Made by a program: the position numbers and the translations under genes | The notes under the pieces: generated by a model | Databases searched by the model: none | What the model was told of the DNA's origin: nothing | What the model saw: only the letters and a program-made list of their open reading frames with translations | Shown here: positions 43,574 through 52,866 of the stretch, one piece after another | Layout of the letters: every line of letters begins with the position of its first letter | Numbering within the stretch: position 1 is the stretch's first letter | NCBI RefSeq assembly: GCF_036013645.1 | Contig: NZ_CP107869.1 | Location: 496,001 to 560,000, forward strand | Direction of reading: 5' to 3' | From: Streptomyces sp. NBC_00490 | Lineage (GTDB): Bacteria > Actinomycetota > Actinomycetes > Streptomycetales > Streptomycetaceae | Length of the DNA stretch: 64,000 nt

Positions 43574-43957
43574 TCAGCCGTCCAGCACTGCCAGGGCGTC
43601 GACCTCCACGAGCAGTCCCGGCGGAAGCTGCATGTAGACGGTGGTGCGGGCGGGGAAGGGCTCGCCGACGGCTGCCGCGTACGCTCCGTTCATCTCGGCC
43701 AGGTGGGCGGGATCAGTGAGGTACACGCGCAGCATCACGACGTCCTCCAGGCGCGCACCGCCTGCCTTGAGTACGGCGGTGACGTTGCGCAGGGTCTGCT
43801 CGGTCTGCTCGGCGACCGTGGTGCCCACGATCTCGCCCGTGTCCGGATCGAGCGGGAGCTGCCCGGAGACCTGCAGGACGGGGCCCTTGCGGATGCCTTG
43901 GGACAGCGGGGCTGCCAGGGCGGGTGCGTTCTCGGTGGTGATGACGGTTCTGGTCAT
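43574..43957 (-). CDS. RidA-family deaminase/imine hydrolase
   Basis: 127 residues, standard YjgF/YER057c/UK114 fold: GPVLQVSGQLPLDPDTGEIV, TEQTLRNVTAVLKAGGARLEDVV, the signature VYMQLPPGLLVEVDALAVL. In true RidA an Arg in the PxR(S/T)xVxVxxLP stretch binds the substrate carboxylate; here it is PARTTVYMQLP, so the Arg is kept. RidA hydrolyses reactive enamines and imines. AAGGA precedes the ATG. It is cotranscribed with the carboxylesterase, 30 bp upstream, suggesting detoxification of an aminoacrylate-like or lactone-derived intermediate. Confidence 0.88.
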   Translation of the reverse strand: MTRTVITTENAPALAAPLSQGIRKGPVLQVSGQLPLDPDTGEIVGTTVAEQTEQTLRNVTAVLKAGGARLEDVVMLRVYLTDPAHLAEMNGAYAAAVGEPFPARTTVYMQLPPGLLVEVDALAVLDG

Positions 43958-43987
43958 GGTGTGTCCTTGGGAAGGGTGGCCGGAGGG

Positions 43988-45478
43988 TCAGCGCCAGGCC
44001 TGTCGTTCCTGGCTGCGGGGGTCGTCGACCTGGGTCCACTCGGCGTCGATGCGCATCGTGGCCCGGCGCTCGTCGTCGTACGCGTCCCAGCCGGGGTTGC
44101 CGGTCCTGGCGAACCGGACCCACGTGGCGTGCATACGGGCGGCGAGATCCGCGGGGGGCTTGTCGGGGCCGAGCAGGGCGGACGGGCCGTGCAGCTGCGG
44201 AAGGTGGGCGACATCGAAGACGAAGGGCAGCTCGACCGCATGGGTGGCGCCGAGCTCTCCGTCCAGAGCGTGGGAGCGCCAGGCGAACTCGTAGGCGTAG
44301 GTGGCGGACTCACGGTGGGCGGCATGTGCGTCGCTCAGGGCCCAACTGCCCCCGCCGAACAGTGCGTCGCCCATGATGGCGGAGCGCAGCTCGCCGAAGG
44401 ACGCATCGGGGCGTGCCTTGCGGTACGTCTCGACGAGTTGGACCGGCTTCGGGTGCGCGCGCGCCGCCGCGTCGTCGACGTCCCCGGCGCTCGAGGTGGC
44501 GTACTTGTCCACGGGGACCAGGTAGAGGTTTCCCTCCTCGGTGTTGGTCCCGATGAGCAGGTCGACGTCGGCGCCGAGGCCGGCGGCGACGGATTGGGCG
44601 GGCTGCGTGTCGAGGACCAGGCTGAAGGGGCTGAGTCCGATCAGCGGATCGTGGTGCGTGTCGGTCTGCAGGTCGATGCCCGCGAGCCCGGAGGCGGCCT
44701 CGACCAGGCGGTCGTCGGAGATGTCCGCGAAGGCGTCGGCGCGGGGCTCGATGCCCAGGGTCTGGGCCGCTGCCTGGGTGACGCGGGCGGCCTGCTCGGT
44801 GGTGAACGCCCCCAGGCCGCTGCCGCTTTGGACGATCGCCCGGCGGAAGAGGCCGGCGGCTTGGGGGGTGGCGAGGACGCCGCCGACGATGGTTGCCCCG
44901 GCCGACTGACCGAAGAGGGTGACGTTGTGCGGGTCACCGCCGAAGGCGGCGATGTTCTCCCGCACCCAGCCCAGTGCGGCGACGACGTCGAGCAGGCCGC
45001 GGTTGGCGGGCGCGCCGGGGATGTCGAGGAACCCGGCGATGCCGAGCCGGTAGTTGAGGGTGACGAGGACGACGCCGTCGCGGGCGAAGGCGGAGCCGTC
45101 GTACAGCGCGGACCGCGTCGAACCGGCGACGAATCCGCCGCCGTGGACGAACACCATGACGGGCAGGTCGCCGCCAGAGGCGGCGGGCGCCCAGACGTTG
45201 ACAGTCAGGTAGTCCTCGCCGCGGCTCCAACCGGTGCCGAAGTAGGGGGACATGTCGACGCTGCCGAGCTTGCGCTCGGACTGCGGCGCGTTAGGCCCCG
45301 GCACGGTGGCGTCCCGTACGCCGTCCCACGGCTCGTGCGGCTGCGGCGGCTCGAACCGGCCGGCGCCTCGAGGCGGGGCGGCGTAGGGGATGTTCAGGAA
45401 AGCGGTGGTGTCGCCTTGACGCAGGCCGCGGACGGCTCCCTGCGCCGTGGTCACGACGGGGTCGGTGTGGTGGCTCAT
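43988..45478 (-). CDS. Type-B carboxylesterase
   Basis: 496 residues. The alpha/beta-hydrolase of the carboxylesterase B family: oxyanion hole HGGGFVAGS (about 111), nucleophile Ser in FGQSAGATIVGG (about 189), Glu in GTNTEEGNLYL (about 305) and His in LGATHAVELPFVF (about 407). No signal peptide, so it acts in the cytosol. Substrates of this family range from p-nitrobenzyl esters to carbamates. The ATG lies 23 bp after the metallo-hydrolase stop. With a lactonase-like enzyme first in the operon it probably takes part in degrading an ester or lactone compound. Confidence 0.88.
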   Translation of the reverse strand: MSHHTDPVVTTAQGAVRGLRQGDTTAFLNIPYAAPPRGAGRFEPPQPHEPWDGVRDATVPGPNAPQSERKLGSVDMSPYFGTGWSRGEDYLTVNVWAPAASGGDLPVMVFVHGGGFVAGSTRSALYDGSAFARDGVVLVTLNYRLGIAGFLDIPGAPANRGLLDVVAALGWVRENIAAFGGDPHNVTLFGQSAGATIVGGVLATPQAAGLFRRAIVQSGSGLGAFTTEQAARVTQAAAQTLGIEPRADAFADISDDRLVEAASGLAGIDLQTDTHHDPLIGLSPFSLVLDTQPAQSVAAGLGADVDLLIGTNTEEGNLYLVPVDKYATSSAGDVDDAAARAHPKPVQLVETYRKARPDASFGELRSAIMGDALFGGGSWALSDAHAAHRESATYAYEFAWRSHALDGELGATHAVELPFVFDVAHLPQLHGPSALLGPDKPPADLAARMHATWVRFARTGNPGWDAYDDERRATMRIDAEWTQVDDPRSQERQAWR

Positions 45479-45501
45479 GTCTCATGTCTTTCTGCAGGAC
45501 T

Positions 45502-46416
45502 TCAGGCCTGCTCGGTGTACGGGGCGAAGGGGGCCCAGCCCTTGATGGCGAACTTGTCTCCCTCGCGTGCCACTTCGGCGGCGCCGTGGCCGCCCAGGTG
45601 CGCGGGGATCACGAGTGCGTTGTTGTCGGCCGCCCAGCCCAGCACCTTGCGGCGGGTGGCGCGGGCGGCGGCGGGGTCCTCGCAGAAGCAGCTGTTGGAG
45701 TCGGGCTCGAGGATCTGCACGGGGCTGTGCAGCATGTCGCCGACGAACACCGCGCGGTCCGTCCCGGAGGTGAGGGTCAGGACGGAGGAGCCGGGGGTGT
45801 GTCCGGGAGCCGCGTCGAGGCGGAGGTCGGCGTCGATCTGGTGGCTGTTTTCCCACAGCAGCGTCTGGCCGGCCTGGTGCACAGGGGCCACGCTGTCCTC
45901 GAAGACGTTCTGGTTTCCGCGCCCGAGCAGTGGCTTGTGGCCGTTCTCGGGATTCCAGAAGTCGAAGTCGTCCTTCGGCATCAGATAGGTGGCGTTGGGA
46001 AAAGTGGGTACCCACTCTCGACCGTTCAGGTATGTATTCCAGCCGACGTGATCGATGTGGAGATGTGTGTTGATCACCATGTCCACGTCCTCGGGCGCGA
46101 CGCCGGCGCGCGCGAGATTGGCCAGGAAGCCTGTTTCGAGGCGGTTCCAGACCGGCGCGTAGGGGCGGTCCTTGTGGTTGCCCACGCCGGTGTCGACGAG
46201 GATGGTCTTGCCTGCGCTGCGCAGCAGCCAGGTCTGGATCGCGGAATTGACGATATTGGTCTCGGAATCGAGGAAATGCGGGGTCAGCCAGGATGCACCG
46301 TCGTTCCACACTTCCTTCGGGCTTTCGGGGAAGAAGGTGTCGGGCGTCATTTCGACGGAACCGAAATATTCCCATACCCGTGTGATGGTGACGTTGCCGA
46401 GCGTGATCTGTTCCAT
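45502..46416 (-). CDS. Metallo-beta-lactamase hydrolase, lactonase-like
   Basis: 304 residues. The dinuclear zinc motif NTHLHIDHVG (about 114-123), APGHTPGSS (about 196), the bridging Asp in FVGDMLHSP (about 221) and the last His in PAHLGGHG (about 268) are all present. The length and N-terminus (ITRVWEYFGSVEM) fit the AttM/AiiA-like or MPH group of lactonases. AAGGAAG precedes the ATG. It is first gene of the four-gene operon and divergent from the LAL regulator, 179 bp apart. Quorum-quenching or xenobiotic lactone hydrolysis are both possible. Confidence 0.82.
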   Translation of the reverse strand: MEQITLGNVTITRVWEYFGSVEMTPDTFFPESPKEVWNDGASWLTPHFLDSETNIVNSAIQTWLLRSAGKTILVDTGVGNHKDRPYAPVWNRLETGFLANLARAGVAPEDVDMVINTHLHIDHVGWNTYLNGREWVPTFPNATYLMPKDDFDFWNPENGHKPLLGRGNQNVFEDSVAPVHQAGQTLLWENSHQIDADLRLDAAPGHTPGSSVLTLTSGTDRAVFVGDMLHSPVQILEPDSNSCFCEDPAAARATRRKVLGWAADNNALVIPAHLGGHGAAEVAREGDKFAIKGWAPFAPYTEQA

Positions 46417-46595
46417 GAGGCTTCCTTGGGAATGCAGAGGTTTTCCTGGAACCGTACGAGCGGCCTCGGCGCGCGCGGTATCCGTAACGTGACTGCACCT
46501 GCGCGCATGGCCCGGGCACGGGGCCCGGCCGCTTGTAGCCTGGACGGGCCAGGGCAAGGCGACTGCGATCGAAAGCCGCAATTCCGGGAGACTCC

Positions 46596-49385
46596 GTGGA
46601 CGAGCACACAGGCGACCGCGGTGCGGTCATGGGATCGGAACCGGAGCCACGGGAAATGATCGTCGGCCGGGACGCGGAAGTGGCACGCCTCTTTCGTGCG
46701 GTGGACTCGGTGTCGGCCGCCCCGGTGCTGATGCTGGTCGGTGACATGGGCACGGGGAAGAGCGCACTGCTGGAGCACGCGGTGCACCGGGCTGAAGCCG
46801 GCGGCGCTCGTGTACTGCGGGCCGAGGGGAGCGAGTCGGAGTCGAGCCTGGCGTTCTCCGCACTGCATCAGTTGCTGCGGCCGGTGCCGGCCGCAGTGGA
46901 CGCCCTGCCAGGCAGGCAGCGCGCGGCGCTGCAGGACGCCTTCGGCGAGGGGTCGGCCACGCCGGGATCCGATCTCATGCTGGTCGGGGTCGCCGTCCTG
47001 AGCCTGTTGTCAGGCCTGGGCGACCACCATCGCGTGCTCGTGGTGCTGGACGATGCGCAGTGGTTCGATCGGGCTTCCCTGGATGTACTGTCCTTCGTTG
47101 CCAGACGGCTGGAAGGTGAACCGGTCACCATGCTGATCGGCGCCCGTGGCGGCGATCACCTTCCGGGATTCGACCGTCATCTGCCGATGCTCACCCTCGA
47201 ACCGCTCGACAACGCTGCGGCCCATCAGCTGCTGGACCTGCAGCCGAAGAGCCCCACCGGGCACACCAGGTCGCGGATCCTCGACCAGGCAGGCGGCAAC
47301 CCGCTGGCGCTGGTGGAACTGACCAGGACAGCCTCAGCACAGGACACAGCTGCGCCGCTGCCGACTGCAGGTCCGCTTCCGCTCACCGACCACCTGGAGC
47401 GGATCTTCGCCGCCCGCCTGAACATTCTCCCCGCCCCCACCCTGCGGGCTCTGCTGCTCCTGGCCGCCATGGACAGCGCCGACTCCGCGATCGCCGTCTC
47501 GGCCAGGCTGCCGCGCGCCGAGGACGCGGCCTGGCTGCCGGCAGAGCAGGCCGGGCTGGTCCGGCGAACCGGCCCGGACATCCGGTTCCGCCATCCACTG
47601 GCCCGGTCCGCCGTGTATCACGCCGCGTCCTCGGGCGCCCAGCTCGAGGCTCACCTCGCGCTCGCCGAGATGCTCCGGGACGAACCGGACCGGCGTGCCT
47701 GGCATCTTGCCGCCGCCTGCCCGCAACCGGACGCGGCCGTGTCGGCGGAACTGGAACGGACCGCCGGCCGGGCCCGCCGCCGCGGCGGCCACGCGGCAGC
47801 GGCCCAGGCCCTGCAACGCGCCGCGGAACTCGCACCGCAGCGCCAGGACAGTGCCCGGCTGCTGGTCGAAGCCGCCGCGGCGGCCGTGTTCACCGGAGAC
47901 ATCGCCTGGGTGGAGGAACTGGTCGCCGCGGCACGCGCGCGCACTGATGACGCCACCCTGCTGGCCTCAGCCGCTGTTCAGGCCGCACGGCTGGCGGTCC
48001 TGACCGTGCGCCACACCGTGGTCTTCTCCCGACTGGCCGACGCGGCCGAGCAGTTGGCGGCCTCCCAGCCCGCCGCCGGGCTGGACCTCGTGGCCGGCGC
48101 CGCCGTGGTCCGCTTCTACTCCGGAGAGGACACCCAGCACCATCGCATCCAGGACCTCCTGCGGCGCCTTCCCGAGAACGCCTCACGCGCAGGTTTGCGC
48201 ACCTGGGTGAGGGCCGTGTCCAACCCCTTCGACGACCGGGCCCAACTCATCTCCTTGCTACCGCAGTTGGCCGCCGAGGCGAAAGAGCGCCCGGAGCGGC
48301 TCACCACCGTCGGGATCATGGCGTGGCTCCTGGACGAGACCCCCCAGGCCGTCCGCGCCTTCGACGAGGCCTTCGACCGCTGGGAACTACAGGGAGCACT
48401 GCCCGAGGGTCTGGGCGGCGCGGTCGCCTGGGCCTACCTGGAGCGAGGACGGTGGGAACAGGCCCGTGAGGCCTGCGCCCGCACCACCGCAGTCGGCCGG
48501 GCGGCCCGCCTCGACCACGCCGTGGCCTGTGCGGCCACCGTGGACGCCACCGTGCTGGCCTTCCAGGGCGATGCGTCCTCGGCCCGAACCCGGGCCGAGG
48601 ACGCGCTCACTCTGATCGATCCGCTGGAAAGCCGCTCGGTCTGCGTCTACGCCCGTCGTGCGCTCGCTGCCGCGGCAGCCGCAGAAGGCGCCTACGAGAC
48701 CGCCTACGACCAACTCCGCATGATCTTCACGGCAGACGGCGCGCCCGTGCACTACCACGCCTCCCACCCGGCCCTCGCGGATCTGGCCGCCGCCGCTGTG
48801 CGCTGCGGCCGCCACGAGGAGGCTGCACTGATCGTCGAGCGCTCGGCATCCGCGCTGGCGGACAACGCTTCACCTCGTCTGCGTGCGCTGATCAGCCGAG
48901 CCCGTGGCCTGCTGGCGGATCCCGACGACGCCGAACCGCACTTCCGGGCGGCTTTGGCGGATCCGGCACTGGAGTACTGGCCCTTCGAACGCGCACAGAC
49001 CCTGCTCGACCTCGCCGAGTGGCTGCGGCGCCGCCGGCGCATCGCAGAGGCGCGTGGGCCGCTCACCGAGGCCCTGGAGACCTTCCGGCGCCTGGGCGCA
49101 CGCCCGTGGATCGAACGCGCCCGAGCCGAGTCGCGCGCCGCCGGCCTCGATGTCACCGAGGCGGCCCCCGACGCGCTCGCCGAACTTTCCCCGCAACAGC
49201 AGCAGATCATCCGGCTCGCCGCCCGCGGGCTGACCAACCGAGAGATCGGCGAAAAGCTCTTCCTCTCCCCCCGCACGGTCAGCTCGCACCTCTACCGCAG
49301 CTTCCCCAAGCTGGGCATCACCGCCCGATCCCAGCTGCGCGACCTCATCGAGGGCACCTTCGCGACGGCCGGCCACCAGGAATAG
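46596..49385 (+). CDS. Large ATP-binding LuxR-family (LAL) regulator
   Basis: 929 residues. An AAA/NB-ARC-like ATPase lies at the N-terminus (Walker A GDMGTGKS at about 49-56, Walker B VLVVLDDAQWF), a long TPR-like helical middle (about 330-850) and a C-terminal LuxR helix-turn-helix (about 865-920: LSPQQQQIIRLAARGLTNREIGEKLFLSPRTV). LAL proteins activate catabolic or antibiotic genes after binding an inducer. The start is the GTG at 46596 with GGGAG; a second possible start is ATG 46629. Its divergent position makes it the likely regulator of the metallo-hydrolase/esterase operon. Confidence 0.88.
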   Translation: MDEHTGDRGAVMGSEPEPREMIVGRDAEVARLFRAVDSVSAAPVLMLVGDMGTGKSALLEHAVHRAEAGGARVLRAEGSESESSLAFSALHQLLRPVPAAVDALPGRQRAALQDAFGEGSATPGSDLMLVGVAVLSLLSGLGDHHRVLVVLDDAQWFDRASLDVLSFVARRLEGEPVTMLIGARGGDHLPGFDRHLPMLTLEPLDNAAAHQLLDLQPKSPTGHTRSRILDQAGGNPLALVELTRTASAQDTAAPLPTAGPLPLTDHLERIFAARLNILPAPTLRALLLLAAMDSADSAIAVSARLPRAEDAAWLPAEQAGLVRRTGPDIRFRHPLARSAVYHAASSGAQLEAHLALAEMLRDEPDRRAWHLAAACPQPDAAVSAELERTAGRARRRGGHAAAAQALQRAAELAPQRQDSARLLVEAAAAAVFTGDIAWVEELVAAARARTDDATLLASAAVQAARLAVLTVRHTVVFSRLADAAEQLAASQPAAGLDLVAGAAVVRFYSGEDTQHHRIQDLLRRLPENASRAGLRTWVRAVSNPFDDRAQLISLLPQLAAEAKERPERLTTVGIMAWLLDETPQAVRAFDEAFDRWELQGALPEGLGGAVAWAYLERGRWEQAREACARTTAVGRAARLDHAVACAATVDATVLAFQGDASSARTRAEDALTLIDPLESRSVCVYARRALAAAAAAEGAYETAYDQLRMIFTADGAPVHYHASHPALADLAAAAVRCGRHEEAALIVERSASALADNASPRLRALISRARGLLADPDDAEPHFRAALADPALEYWPFERAQTLLDLAEWLRRRRRIAEARGPLTEALETFRRLGARPWIERARAESRAAGLDVTEAAPDALAELSPQQQQIIRLAARGLTNREIGEKLFLSPRTVSSHLYRSFPKLGITARSQLRDLIEGTFATAGHQE

Positions 49386-49634
49386 GGGCGCCCCTGGCCG
49401 TGGAAGCAGTCACCTGACGCATACCGCGCGCCATCCCGACGGACCAGACTGGCCGCAAGGCGAGGCAGCAGTAACCCGCAAGGTGACCCCTTCGCCCTGG
49501 TGAACCGATGCCTCCGCTTGTCCCCAAGGCCTTGCGGAAACGCAGGCCCTGGCCAGTGGGCCGGGCTGAACACGGCCTCGCTCGTCGTGGCGGGGCGGGG
49601 ACGGCCGACCACGACGAAGGAACGGAAATCCACG

Positions 49635-51371
49635 GTGACTGCGAAAACAGCGTCGCTACGGGACCGCGTTGCCGCAGCCGACCCGGGGCTGCTGCGTCTG
49701 ACCGCCGGGCTGCGTGCCGTCCTCGGCCTCACTCTCACCCTGGCCGCGCTGGCGGTACGGGGTCAGCCCCCGGTCGTACTTCTGGCCGGCGGCTTCACAG
49801 CGGTGGTCACCTCGCTGGCGAGCAGCGACCTGCACCCCCGCAACCAGTTCCTCACTCTGCTCGCCGGGGCCCCCGTGACCCTGGCCGCCTTGACAGCCGG
49901 GGGCCTGCTGGCGCCTTTCCCCGTCGCGTCCCACCTGGCCTTCCTCCTGCTGATCTTCACCGCGGTCTATGCGCGCCGCTTCGGACGACGGGGCCTGGAC
50001 CTCGGGATCTTCGCCTTCATGGCCTTCTTCCTGTCCCAGTTCGCCAGGATTCAGCCCCACCAACTCCCGCAACTCACTGGGGCGTTGGCTGTCGCCTTCA
50101 CGGCAGCCGCAGTCACTCGCCTCTGCCTGGTGCCCACGACGTCCTACGGAATCCTGAGGCGCCTGAGGACGGCGTTCAACACACGGCTTCGTGAAGCACA
50201 GCAGGCCACGTCAGATCTCCTCGCAGACGGCAAAGCCGGTGTCCGCAGAGTCGAACGACGTCTCGCCCGGCTGCACACCTCCGCGCTTCTGCTTCAGCAA
50301 TTCCTGTACGAGGCTCCCGCCGGGCTGCTCCGCGACACGGCGGCGGAGCTGGAGCGGACGGCACGTGCGGACGCGACCGCGCAACGCCTCGGTGTACTCG
50401 CGATCCGCGCAGCGGAGGATTCGACCGGGTCCCGCGTCCGTAGGATGAGGGAGGCAGAGACGGCGGACGTGGCCGACCTGACAGAGCGCGACCGTGTGGC
50501 GCTGCATCCCGGAGCAGCACAGCCTTCAGGCGCGTGGCGGCATACGACGCGGCAGGCGTTCCAGGTGACCGCCGCGGCCGCGCTCGCCGTACTCGGCGGA
50601 CATCTTCTCTCCCCGCACCTGTGGTACTGGGCCGTGGCCACGGCATGGGTCGTCTTCATCAATGCCGAGCACACCGGGGACGTCCTGCTGCAGAGCGGTC
50701 GGCGGCTGATCGGCACCGTCGCCGGGGTGCCGTTCGGATACGGCCTCGCCGTCCTGGCCGACGGGCGCACCGCCTTGGCCCTGGCCTTTCTCCTCGCCTG
50801 CGTCTTCGGGATGTTCTACACCGCCTCCACCAGCTACTGGGCGGTGACCTTCTTCATCACCGGCTCGCTCAGCATGGTGCTCGCAGCCCTGCACACGCTC
50901 TCCCCGCAGCTGCTCGTACTTCGCGTCCAGGAGACCGTTCTGGGGGCCGGATGCGGGATTCTGGCAGCCGCGCTGGTCGTCCCCATGGCTGTCCGCACGG
51001 TGGCCGACATGCGTCTGCGGGAGCTCCTTTCGCTTCTCGACCACCTCGTGCGCTGCGCGCCGCAGGCCGGCGTCCCGAAGCCCGCACTCGATGCACGTGA
51101 TCTTGACCAAGCGCTGGAGGCCTTTCGCACGGCCTGCCGTCCCCTGATGCATCCGCTCAATCCCCGCCGCGCCGAGCGCGCCCGGGTCCGCCACGTTCTC
51201 GAGCGCGTGGAAGCCACCTCCTTCCACGCGCGAAGCCTCGCCACCGAGACCGGACACGCACGAGAGGCAGCGGCGTGGCCCACGTCCCAGCACGCGACAA
51301 GAGCTCGGCACAACTCAACAAACCAAGCCACCTTGCCCCCGCAGCCATGCACGCCCTGCCCGTGCGCCTAG
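49635..51371 (+). CDS. FUSC-type inner-membrane protein (aromatic acid exporter family)
   Basis: 578 residues with two similar membrane blocks (about 30-165 and 315-455, six short helices each) separated by a helical cytoplasmic region, the FUSC/YccS layout. Helix-rich text such as LVLGLTLTLAALAV, LWYWAVATAWVVFIN and FFITGSLSMVLAAL supports it. These proteins are thought to export aromatic carboxylates or stress products. The GTG at 49635 is preferred (GAAGGAA upstream) to ATG-like codons at 49500. The last 40 residues are Cys/His/Thr-rich and unlike the family. Its TAG is nested in CTAG with the convergent stop. Confidence 0.72.
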   Translation: MTAKTASLRDRVAAADPGLLRLTAGLRAVLGLTLTLAALAVRGQPPVVLLAGGFTAVVTSLASSDLHPRNQFLTLLAGAPVTLAALTAGGLLAPFPVASHLAFLLLIFTAVYARRFGRRGLDLGIFAFMAFFLSQFARIQPHQLPQLTGALAVAFTAAAVTRLCLVPTTSYGILRRLRTAFNTRLREAQQATSDLLADGKAGVRRVERRLARLHTSALLLQQFLYEAPAGLLRDTAAELERTARADATAQRLGVLAIRAAEDSTGSRVRRMREAETADVADLTERDRVALHPGAAQPSGAWRHTTRQAFQVTAAAALAVLGGHLLSPHLWYWAVATAWVVFINAEHTGDVLLQSGRRLIGTVAGVPFGYGLAVLADGRTALALAFLLACVFGMFYTASTSYWAVTFFITGSLSMVLAALHTLSPQLLVLRVQETVLGAGCGILAAALVVPMAVRTVADMRLRELLSLLDHLVRCAPQAGVPKPALDARDLDQALEAFRTACRPLMHPLNPRRAERARVRHVLERVEATSFHARSLATETGHAREAAAWPTSQHATRARHNSTNQATLPPQPCTPCPCA

Positions 51372-52417
51372 TCCAGGGAGACGGGCTCGCAGACGTGTGG
51401 TGGGCAGAAGCCCTCCAGCGCGGTGTCCAGCAGTTCCAGTTCGTCCGTGCCGCCGTTCGCCTCCGGGCCGTAGACGGCTATCGCGAACCTGTCGCCGCCG
51501 TCCACGACGAAGCGCGCGTCGTAGACGTGCCAGATGCCCACGTCGGGGGCGTTCTCGACGGAGTTCGCGAGGTACTCCAGCCGCAGTCCGGTGAACCGGC
51601 CGTCGGCCAGGGGCTGGAGTTCGGGTTCCCGGAAGCCGGGTGCCTTCGCGACCCGGTCGGACAGGAACTCGTCGAAGGACGCCTGCGGGGTGGCCTCCTT
51701 CACCTGGTACACCTCGATCCGGTGCTCGCGGTCGGGGCTGTCGTAGGTGACGACCGCGATGCCGAACTGCGACGGCGCGGTCTCGCGCGACCACCCGACG
51801 GGGAGCCCGACGCGGAAACCCTCCTGGTCGTCGTACAGCTCGTACCCGGCGCCCAGCTCGGGCACCGAGGCGGACGCCCCCACGGTCGGCTCCTCCGACG
51901 CCGACGCCGATGCCGACTCCGACGCCGTGTACGGATCGCTCTGCTGCGAGACGGTGGCCACCGGCGACGAACTCGCCGCGGTCGACGGCTTGTCACCGCC
52001 CCCGACAACGGTCGTCAGCACCAGCACCAGCGCCACGGCGACCACGACAACGACGGCTCCACCGACGACGGACCACACGAGCCGGCGGTTGCCGCCGCCG
52101 GCCGCCGGGGCCGGTCCCGGGACGAAGGCGGGCTGCCCGACGATCGGCTCGTCCGGCGACCAGATGCCGTCGGATCCGTCGTGGGCTCTTGGCCCGTGCC
52201 AAGTGCTCCCCTCACCGGTTCCGGGCCAGTCGGCCGAAGGAGGAGGCGGGGACGCTGACGGGGACGGGGACGATGCCTGCCACGGCCCGCTCGGCGAGGG
52301 CGGTGCATACCCCGGCCGGCTCGGCGGCGGTGTCGTCGGCGCCGCCGACCCGCCCCCGCCGTCGTCCTCCTCCCAGCGCTGGGTCTCGTCGTTCCAGTAC
52401 CGCGCTCCCCCGCCCAT
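51368..52417 (-). CDS. Membrane-anchored protein with extracytoplasmic domain
   Basis: 349 residues. It begins with a WND-containing leader (GGGARYWNDETQRWE) and a Pro/Ser-rich cytoplasmic stretch. One transmembrane helix follows (about 112-135: LVWSVVGGAVVVVVAVALVLVL), then a Ser/Ala linker and a folded external domain (about 190-345) with GFRVGLPVGWSRE and YDARFVVDGGDRFAIAVYG. No enzyme motif is seen; the outer domain resembles the lipid/solute-binding tails of serine-kinase-type proteins only loosely. The ATG at 52417 follows GAAGGGGG. It follows the small motif protein by 37 bp and belongs to the same three-gene unit. Confidence 0.7.
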   Translation of the reverse strand: MGGGARYWNDETQRWEEDDGGGGSAAPTTPPPSRPGYAPPSPSGPWQASSPSPSASPPPPSADWPGTGEGSTWHGPRAHDGSDGIWSPDEPIVGQPAFVPGPAPAAGGGNRRLVWSVVGGAVVVVVAVALVLVLTTVVGGGDKPSTAASSSPVATVSQQSDPYTASESASASASEEPTVGASASVPELGAGYELYDDQEGFRVGLPVGWSRETAPSQFGIAVVTYDSPDREHRIEVYQVKEATPQASFDEFLSDRVAKAPGFREPELQPLADGRFTGLRLEYLANSVENAPDVGIWHVYDARFVVDGGDRFAIAVYGPEANGGTDELELLDTALEGFCPPHVCEPVSLD

Positions 52418-52454
52418 CCCATCCCCCTTCGCTCCGGGCCGGCAGCAGGCCGGC

Positions 52455-52811
52455 CTACATCCCCAGCAACCCGGCCACCGCCCCGGCCGACGCGACCAGA
52501 CCCACCAACGCCTGCGAGTCGTCGAGGAGTTGACGCAGCCGCTCACGCCGCGTCGGCGCCGCCCGGCCGGTCGTGACGATCTCCTCCTCCGTCTCCGCGA
52601 GGGCCGTGTCGAGGACGGCCGTGGCGTCGGACGCCCGCAACCTCGTGAGATCCGCGCGGAGTTCTCGTACGGCGATCAGGAGCTCCTCCGCGGCCTGGTC
52701 CCGGGGGACGGCCGCGCCCTGGTTCATCTCGGCGCGCGCGTGGTTGCCGACGGCGAACGCGCTGCCGTGCACCCCGCCGCTGATGTGAATGCCCGGTTCG
52801 TCCCTGGCCAT
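52455..52811 (-). CDS. Small helical protein with N-terminal glycine-rich motif
   Basis: 118 residues. Residues 7-31 form a Gly/Ala/Asn-rich motif (GIHISGGVHGSAFAVGNHA, then RAEMNQ), followed by a long amphipathic helix (about 40-90: EELLIAVRELRADLTRL, TALAETEEEI) and a hydrophobic end (LVGLVASAGAVAGLLGM). No known domain. The same motif closes the protein encoded immediately upstream. The layout, a short beta-prone motif plus a membrane-active C-terminus, resembles small effectors recruited by amyloid-type signalling motifs; this is inference. The start is ATG 52811, near GGGGGC. Confidence 0.65.
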   Translation of the reverse strand: MARDEPGIHISGGVHGSAFAVGNHARAEMNQGAAVPRDQAAEELLIAVRELRADLTRLRASDATAVLDTALAETEEEIVTTGRAAPTRRERLRQLLDDSQALVGLVASAGAVAGLLGM

Positions 52812-52866
52812 CGCTACCGGCCCCCTTCCGTGACGCGGCCCCGTGGCACGACTCCCGTGCCGCCGC

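Noticed and set aside
40760..46659. Several long plus-strand ORFs opposite GH62, the carboxylesterase and the metallo-hydrolase
   Set aside because: Antisense shadows of enzymes with complete catalytic motifs on the minus strand.
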